Source of the DNA: Pieris napi
Taxonomy: Eukaryota; Arthropoda; Insecta; Lepidoptera; Pieridae
Assembly: GCF_905475465.1 (NCBI RefSeq)
Contig: NC_062259.1
Coordinates: 4,660,501 to 4,724,500, forward strand
DNA length: 64,000 bases
Direction: 5' to 3'
The translations under genes and the position numbers were made by a program. Shown piece by piece: positions 58,118 through 64,000 of the stretch (position 1 is the stretch's first letter; every line of letters begins with the position of its first letter). Under the pieces are notes generated by a model that had not been told where the DNA came from, did not search any database, and saw nothing but the letters and a program-made list of their open reading frames with translations.

Positions 58118-60878
58118 TATTTAATAAAGACTCCCGTTATAGTTTGTTATGGTATAACGTATATGCATTCTTATAATTTGTTTTTGGTATTTCGTTTTCT
58201 TGTCCAAAACCTGTGAACAGCTACTTTTTACTACCTAATACTTCCATTTTGTAACGTAATTTTGCAAGTATGTATTTTTAAAAATAAATAACTGTTATAT
58301 ACAATCTTTCCTCTCTAAGAAGTAGACAAGTGACTTACTAAAATTAAAACAAGAGAAGAGAGAAATCTACTAACTCGACTACTAAATACTATTATAGTTC
58401 ACTAAGTACTTTTGTACGTTGTTTTATATAGACCGATGGATTGGTATTCGCAAATTTAATACAATATTGTATACAAAAACAAAACGCAATAACAAAACAT
58501 TAATTTTGATTTATCAACAAAGATACTTGTGTTTATTTTAGTATTATTATAATTGACGTAAATGTGTAAATATTATTTATTGATAAACATGACTGTTGAC
58601 TAGGCCAACAATTTATATACTATTATTATTTACGTTCAGAGTGTTATCACATAATTGCCCTGAGGTATTGATTTGATTTTGCATTATCGGCTAATTTAAT
58701 ACTCAACCTTCTTCCATTGACTTAGAGTCTTTTTTAATATCTTCAATATTAAATGAAATGAATAAATTATTCCGTTGTGCGTTAAAGTACGCAAAGCAAG
58801 GGCGTCGCCAACCAATTGGCTTAGGGGCCAGTTGACTTGGGTAAAGATAGGAAAAGTGAGTTGTATAAAGCAAGTGCAAACATATTATATACACTTTCTT
58901 TATAAAATATGTTCGCTTCTTTGGCAACGCCCGTGAAGCATAGCCATAGGTTTGTTGGATTTGTGACGAAATAAATCAAACGGAATTCACCATAGAAATG
59001 CTTTGAATAAATAAATTTGACGCAGTTATTTGATTAATACGAAGTACTGGGCTAATTAACAGTAGTCTTTGTTCGATTGTCGATTCTGTTGCAACCTCCG
59101 AACGATAACGACATCGAAGGGACATCTCATATTTGTTCGTAAAAACCGATAGTCGTAACAGACGATGACGTTGTTATTAAGTACCTAATACAACAGAATT
59201 CAGCCGGGACCTTTGATTTTGGTCAATATAACCGGTATGTTGTTCAAAACGGTGTCGTCGTAAACGGTAGATAGAACGAGAGTACAGAGTTCATTAAATT
59301 AATTGCTGTTAATTAATTCAATAATCATATCAGCTACGACGGCGGACGGACGACGGACGACTACACGATATTCTATTTAATTTAGTTCTACAATACATCT
59401 CTTAATCTGTAAATGAACGGCAAAACAATTCATTACGAACGTAGTAGAAATACCAACCGTAGTAAACAACCGTAACAAATTGTACGTGCATTAATACGCC
59501 ATCGTAACTTATTTGTTTTATTTTTACTTCCTGTTAATACAACTGATACTCACGAGCCGTATATTATGATGTGTGAATGTGTGACGTCACTTGTGAAGCG
59601 CAGGGGTGGTGCTGGGGTGAGAGGAAGCATGCAGTTTGCGGCGCCACCTAGACGGCTGATTGTTATTGAATGGCCTGTGATGCATCTGTCTCTTTTCTAT
59701 TCGGTTTGTGGGAACAAGACCGTACAGATAATGCTATTGTATGGATGTTGAATAAATCTGTGAATACACATAGCACGTTTATTCTGATTACATCAAGTTA
59801 TCTACTATTTATGGAGTGAGACGTATGGAAAATTGTATCAGAGCGTTTGACTTAGGAGTACTAACTGTTTTGTTTATCAAAGATCAACCCCACGTTTATA
59901 TTTACTCATATGACTGATACTGTGAAATTCTGGATACACTAAGATAAAATAATATCAGTGCTTTATTTAAGCATTTCACAGTAACAGTAATTCAAGTCAG
60001 TAATTCTAAATAAATACACTATTTATTTACCGATCTTATTCTAGTTTGTACTTAACATTGATAGTTGTAATAATTGTTCCATGCCAAGTGAAGGAGGCAA
60101 GTAACACACTATTAAATTGCTAACTTAAAACCCTTGAATTAATATATATACATATGTATATAATTTCTTATGACGCGTAGAATGATTTGTTTGCAGTTTT
60201 TTTATGAAATCCTCAACTAGAACTAGTAAACTTTGTTCGTTTTATTTTATTAATGTTACAAACTATTTTTTATCATATTCCTTAATGTAGGTACTTTGCA
60301 AATTCGCATATCAAGATTTATTTAAAATTGTGACTATGCTAATGAATAATATTACATTATTAATATAATTGGATATTAAGAATTTTGTATTACATTTATT
60401 TACTGTATGACACTATATGTATTGTAAATAAACTTCTAGTGCTTAGATGTAATTATCAATTTTTATTCACAAAAATAACGGTAGGAAATATTTTACATAC
60501 ATTCAATGTTGTTGATTTTTAAATATGTAACTTTATTATTTTAATATTGTTGCCTACAGACGAAAATTTATTTATAATATAATATACAATTTAAAAAAAA
60601 ATTACAGTTTGGCAATTTATTATCTGTAATAACAAATAATTATTATTTTGTTGTAAACAAATATTTTCAATACCGCACAATATATCAAGTAGGTATTTTT
60701 AGTTTATTTTAGAGATTGAACTTTATTTATTTCATAAAAGTAATATTATTATTCTAAAAAAATATGATTCTGTTCAAGATGTATTGAACTAATATTTTCT
60801 TGTTTAATGTTTAAAATATAAGTAATTTTAATCTTGTCAGGCCCGACTGACAAGCATCTCACTTATTTATGCTCATGG
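58118..60878. other. no gene supported
   Basis: AT-rich DNA. Short direct repetition of 'cggacggacgacggacgac' near 59343. A GC-richer patch at 59570-59660 holds a 61-codon frame with no recognisable motif. Confidence 0.45.
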
Positions 60879-61677
60879 AGTCTCAAGCGCAATACAAACT
60901 GAGCCCGCCGGGCCGCCGACAAAGTCCGGCGACACAACCCGGCGGCCTGTAGGTACGATGGTGGCTGTACACACTCGTCGAGACACCCCGAGACAGGCCG
61001 AGTGCGAGAGTGTACAGTTGAGCTCTCGTCTCGCCTCGCTTCCTCGCAGTTGGTCTCGCCTCTCTCGGTCGCCTGTCGGTTTTTGCGCGCGAGTCAAAGG
61101 GTCTCGCGAGTAAAACGAGAGCGACCTGTACACACTCGTTCAATCATTAAATTTTGGATAATATTAAAACTTTATGATCCTAATTACCAATTTCTGTTGC
61201 GGTGTATAGTGACCATCTTCTTCTTCGCCATGGCTTCGTATTTTTTTTAATGGTTAACGTGAAGAATATTATAATAACTCATTGCACAAAGACAAACAGC
61301 AGCAGCGGTTGCCACGTCCATTATTAACGGTGTTTTAAATAGATACAATTAACGTAACGAGTGTGTACAGGCTGCGCTCTTCTCTCGGTCCTCTCGGTCG
61401 AGACTCCCGGCGGGAAGCTCTCGCCGAGTGTGTACAGCCACCATGAAAAGAATCATTTCGGAAACATGCGCCTGCGCGTGTTACCCGCCGACATGTTGGT
61501 AGCTTGGGTACGCCTGCGCTCAGTTGCCCGGCAACACCCTTTATCGACACGCGGCCGACATGCCGCCCACCAAATTTTCCGACTTGTAATAAGTGAAACC
61601 GCCAACTAGACCGCCGACAAAAAGTTGCCACGTATGTCGGCGGCCCGGCGGGCTCAATGTGTATCGCGCTTCAGGCT
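60879..61677. mobile_element. GC-rich element with ~42-bp terminal inverted repeats
   Basis: The left end contains GAGCCCGCCGGGCCGCCGAC (60901-60920) and the right end its exact reverse complement (61636-61655). Similarity extends outward to about 60879 and 61677. Inside, the 13-mer CTGTACACACTCG or its inverted form (with one A/T variant) occurs five times (60965, 61005, 61126, 61358, 61425), framing TGTACAG-bounded sub-blocks. Open frames on both strands are by-products of the composition. A target duplication was not identified. Confidence 0.75.
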
Positions 61678-61788
61678 TGATTAACAAAACAACAATTGTC
61701 ACTAGTTACCTACTTGCCTTATCAATATTTTGGATCCTCCTTTTGTTCTTTAAACCGGGAAGTATAGGGTTATCACTGCTTCCTTCAG

Positions 61789-62335
61789 CATTAATCCAGC
61801 CAGAGCTTTTCGGCTTCAACGGGAATATCCACAATGCAACGAGCCCGTATGCCTGGTCCTCAGCCACATTTACCACCACACTTCATCACTCCGATTTACT
61901 TGAGATACAGATCAGTTCCGATCCACCGCGAACGCAGTATCGACTCAAGGTAATCTCAAGCAAACTAGTGGTACTACTTGTACCGACAAGGATTACCCAC
62001 AACATAGCTATTACAACAATACGATCGACAATGGGTACTACTGTACTGACACCTATGGGTATAATCAGTGGCTTCCTAAACTACGATGACGTCATACCCC
62101 GATTCGCGCTAACGAAGTGTTTCGGACCGCTGAGCAAAAATGCTAACATCATCAGCCACCGGGGCCTTCGGGTTAGACGTTGAAGGAACAGTATACCTTC
62201 ATACTTTCCAGCCAACCAAAGAAGACATGAAGAATTGCTCTCAGCCGTTTGAAAGACATGGGTGGCGAGATGTCCAGTACATCACCAATTCTCACTACCT
62301 TGTCTTTCATGCGGAGTGAGCACCTCTCCGCCGGA
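61789..62335 (+). pseudogene. coding-like, frame-broken segment of unknown origin
   Basis: Composition rises to near 50% GC and overlapping plus-strand frames look coding. Frame one is 61834-61953 (MQRARMPGPQPHLPPHF...). Frame two is 61904-62089, including KDYPQHSYYNNTIDNGYY and CTDTYGYNQW. Frame one resumes at 62140-62319 with FGLDVEGTVYLHTFQPTKED. A third frame is open across most of it (ending at 62183) but looks less protein-like. An acceptor-like CTTCCTTCAG ends at 61788 and a donor-like AAG|GTAATC occurs at 61950. It could be a decayed gene, retrocopy or transposon-captured exons. I do not recognise the protein. Confidence 0.4.
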
Positions 62336-62339
62336 AGAT

Positions 62340-63852
62340 AGTTGCTACCGGAAGGTTCCTTTGCTTTTTATATGTATATATTTTTTTTTCATATGTCACG
62401 TTTGAGCTCAGCTTTAGTTAAGTCTAAGGAATGTTTTAAACTTTGTATGTATAGAAGTAGGTAGATAAAAGAGTAGTATCGTAGTAAGAACCCTAATGAT
62501 ATATAAATACATCGTTATGTTTTTTGCAGAACTGCTATAAAGAGTATAGACGTGACCAATAAACTATTACTGTCACTTTTCGCTTTAAAGATGGGAGATA
62601 GGCAAACTATTAAAAAAGAATAAAAAATGCAATTATATAAAGACGTTCCATCGTCCTTTGTAACTGTGTGTTCACTGTTCACACTACACTTTTTCATTAC
62701 ACCCGCGGTCATATTAAAACAAAAACGACTTCAGTTATATAGGAAAACTGCAGTCAAGTATTACAGTTTGAAGAGAGCTTTGCGTTCGTTTAAATCTAAC
62801 ATATTAACTGTTCGGTGAAGCGATGTGGTTTAAAAAACACTTCGAAAAGTGTTGTTTTGCATACACTGGCTTAGTCGTAAAGATGTGTGGACTGTATGTT
62901 ATACGTGTATTACTTGTTACCATTCTTACTCATTCGTCAGTAATTTATTAGGCTCTTCGTCCCAATCTACAATTTGCAGTATATTGTGCTTATTAATTTA
63001 TGGTACGAATTTTTGACTGATTGTTGTGATTGTTTAAAGCTAATATATGTGTATATATTTGTTATGTGTACATGTTAATAGTTTTTACTTTATTTATATT
63101 GAGTAGGTACAATTTGTCGTAAATTTTCCATATGATAATTTTAAAATCCTTCGTCAAGTTTATTTTTAGCGCAAAAATGCTCTTTATTAAAGAAGCAGTC
63201 ATGTAAAATGTAATAAGCCAGACCTATGCTAATCAAATTTCAGATGTATCTTGTTTAATCACATACGATGCTCGGATCGCGCGCTTTCTACGCAGTGAGT
63301 CAATGACAAGGGCATTGACCTGAGGCAAAAGGCGAAGGCTGGAATCCTACACGCGTATTTATTACATTTCCCTACAAGCCATTGCTGTTTTTATTGCGTC
63401 AGTTACTGTATTTAACGTATAAAGTAGTAGCTAAAATGTACATCGGTGGTTGGAACGCGTTGTTTGATAAATATTCGGGTTTAAATATTACCTACCTACT
63501 ATTGTCAGAGGCCTTAAGATTATAGCAAATGTGAAGGGATAAGTGTTTTTTATTTAATTTATATTCAAAACTATGTTATTTCAGACGCGTCTGCATTTAT
63601 TTTAATTTACATTGTTATCATACGGACTCGAGGGAGTTTGATTTGAATTCCTATAAAATCAACACATTTCATATATTAATATTTATAATTACATTTAGCT
63701 GGTAACATTTTTATCTTAAGTACCTAATGTCTCCTGCACATACGACATCAATTTTAAACAATTTCCATAATTATAGATATTTGTCTACTGTTACATAGAT
63801 ATATTGCATGCACGGAATGAATACAGTGTTATTTATCCACAGAACAAGAAGA
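62340..63852. other. no gene supported
   Basis: AT-rich DNA except for a short GC-richer patch at 63270-63355. If 63853-63978 is a terminal exon on the minus strand, the sequence just left of it is 3' UTR; a GATAAATAA motif near 63830 could serve as a weak polyadenylation signal. Confidence 0.4.
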
Positions 63853-63978
63853 TTAGGTGCGTAGCCGTGGCATCGAAGCCGGTTTGTCATAGATCACAAA
63901 GTAACTATCACAGCCAGCTTTGATGAGCACGACTCCACCTTGACACCACACGAACCCATCACGAAACATTTCTCGAGC
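63853..63978 (-). CDS. possible terminal coding exon of an unidentified gene
   Basis: On the minus strand 41 codons run from an AG (CCGGCTAG|GCTCGAG) to TAA, reading AREMFRDGFVWCQGG then VVLIKAGCDSYFVIYDKPAS and ending MPRLRT. Codon use and composition look protein-coding and contrast with the AT-rich DNA to its left. The acceptor has only a modest pyrimidine tract, and an in-frame TAG sits at the boundary, so splicing there is required. The rest of the gene would lie beyond the window. I do not recognise the family. Confidence 0.4.
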   Translation of the reverse strand, partial: AREMFRDGFVWCQGGVVLIKAGCDSYFVIYDKPASMPRLRT

Positions 63979-64000
63979 CTAGCCGGTCAAAGCGTCTGTG

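Noticed and set aside
60873..61631. Several Arg/Pro/Ser-rich frames on both strands
   Set aside because: All fall inside the GC-rich inverted-repeat element and reflect composition and symmetry rather than a conserved protein.

Overview
This window is AT-rich animal nuclear DNA, most likely from a moth or butterfly (Lepidoptera). It has GT-AG introns, one confidently readable spliced gene, and large spaces filled with decayed transposons. Several repeats look like families I associate with Lepidoptera: tRNA-derived SINEs with a degenerate B box, CR1/Jockey-like and RTE-like LINE tails, short Helitrons with A|TC...CTAG|T ends, and hAT and TA-inserting MITEs. The order is inferred from repeat style and from the insect-like flotillin sequence; no species can be named.

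Left third (about 5.7-16.6 kb, minus strand): a flotillin-1 gene. Nine coding exons join in frame to 423 codons, about the length of human FLOT1 (427). The last readable exon ends at a good donor, so a very short terminal exon is not located. The introns hold a tandem repeat, LINE and SINE fragments, and two long-armed foldback MITEs. A TA-type MITE lies just downstream.

Middle (17-43 kb): no host gene could be supported. The region is a transposon graveyard with LINE tails of two or three families in both orientations, a 725-bp hAT-like element with an 8-bp target duplication, a DDE transposase scrap, a Helitron with intact termini, a resolved MITE-in-hAT nest at 22.9-23.5 kb, a SINE-in-SINE nest at 42.1-42.7 kb, and several hairpins. 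Three GC/CpG-rich islands (22.0, 25.3 and 28.6 kb) stand out from the AT-rich background.

Right third (43.7-64 kb): a larger CpG-rich region (43.7-45.3 kb) resembles a plus-strand promoter. It contains a possible first coding exon (44044-44130, strong start context, consensus donor). Exon-like units at 48.5, 50.96 and 51.14 kb have good splice sites and could be leader or alternative exons of the same unidentified transcription unit. MITEs, a Helitron, a GC-rich terminal-inverted-repeat element (60.9-61.7 kb) and an adjacent coding-like but frame-broken segment (61.8-62.3 kb) follow. The right edge may hold the last exon of a minus-strand gene.

Only flotillin-1 can be assigned a function. 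No operon, CRISPR or bacterial feature is present, and I found no convincing new multi-gene system. The most uncertain but interesting items are the transcription unit starting near 44 kb and the coding-like segment at 61.8-62.3 kb.
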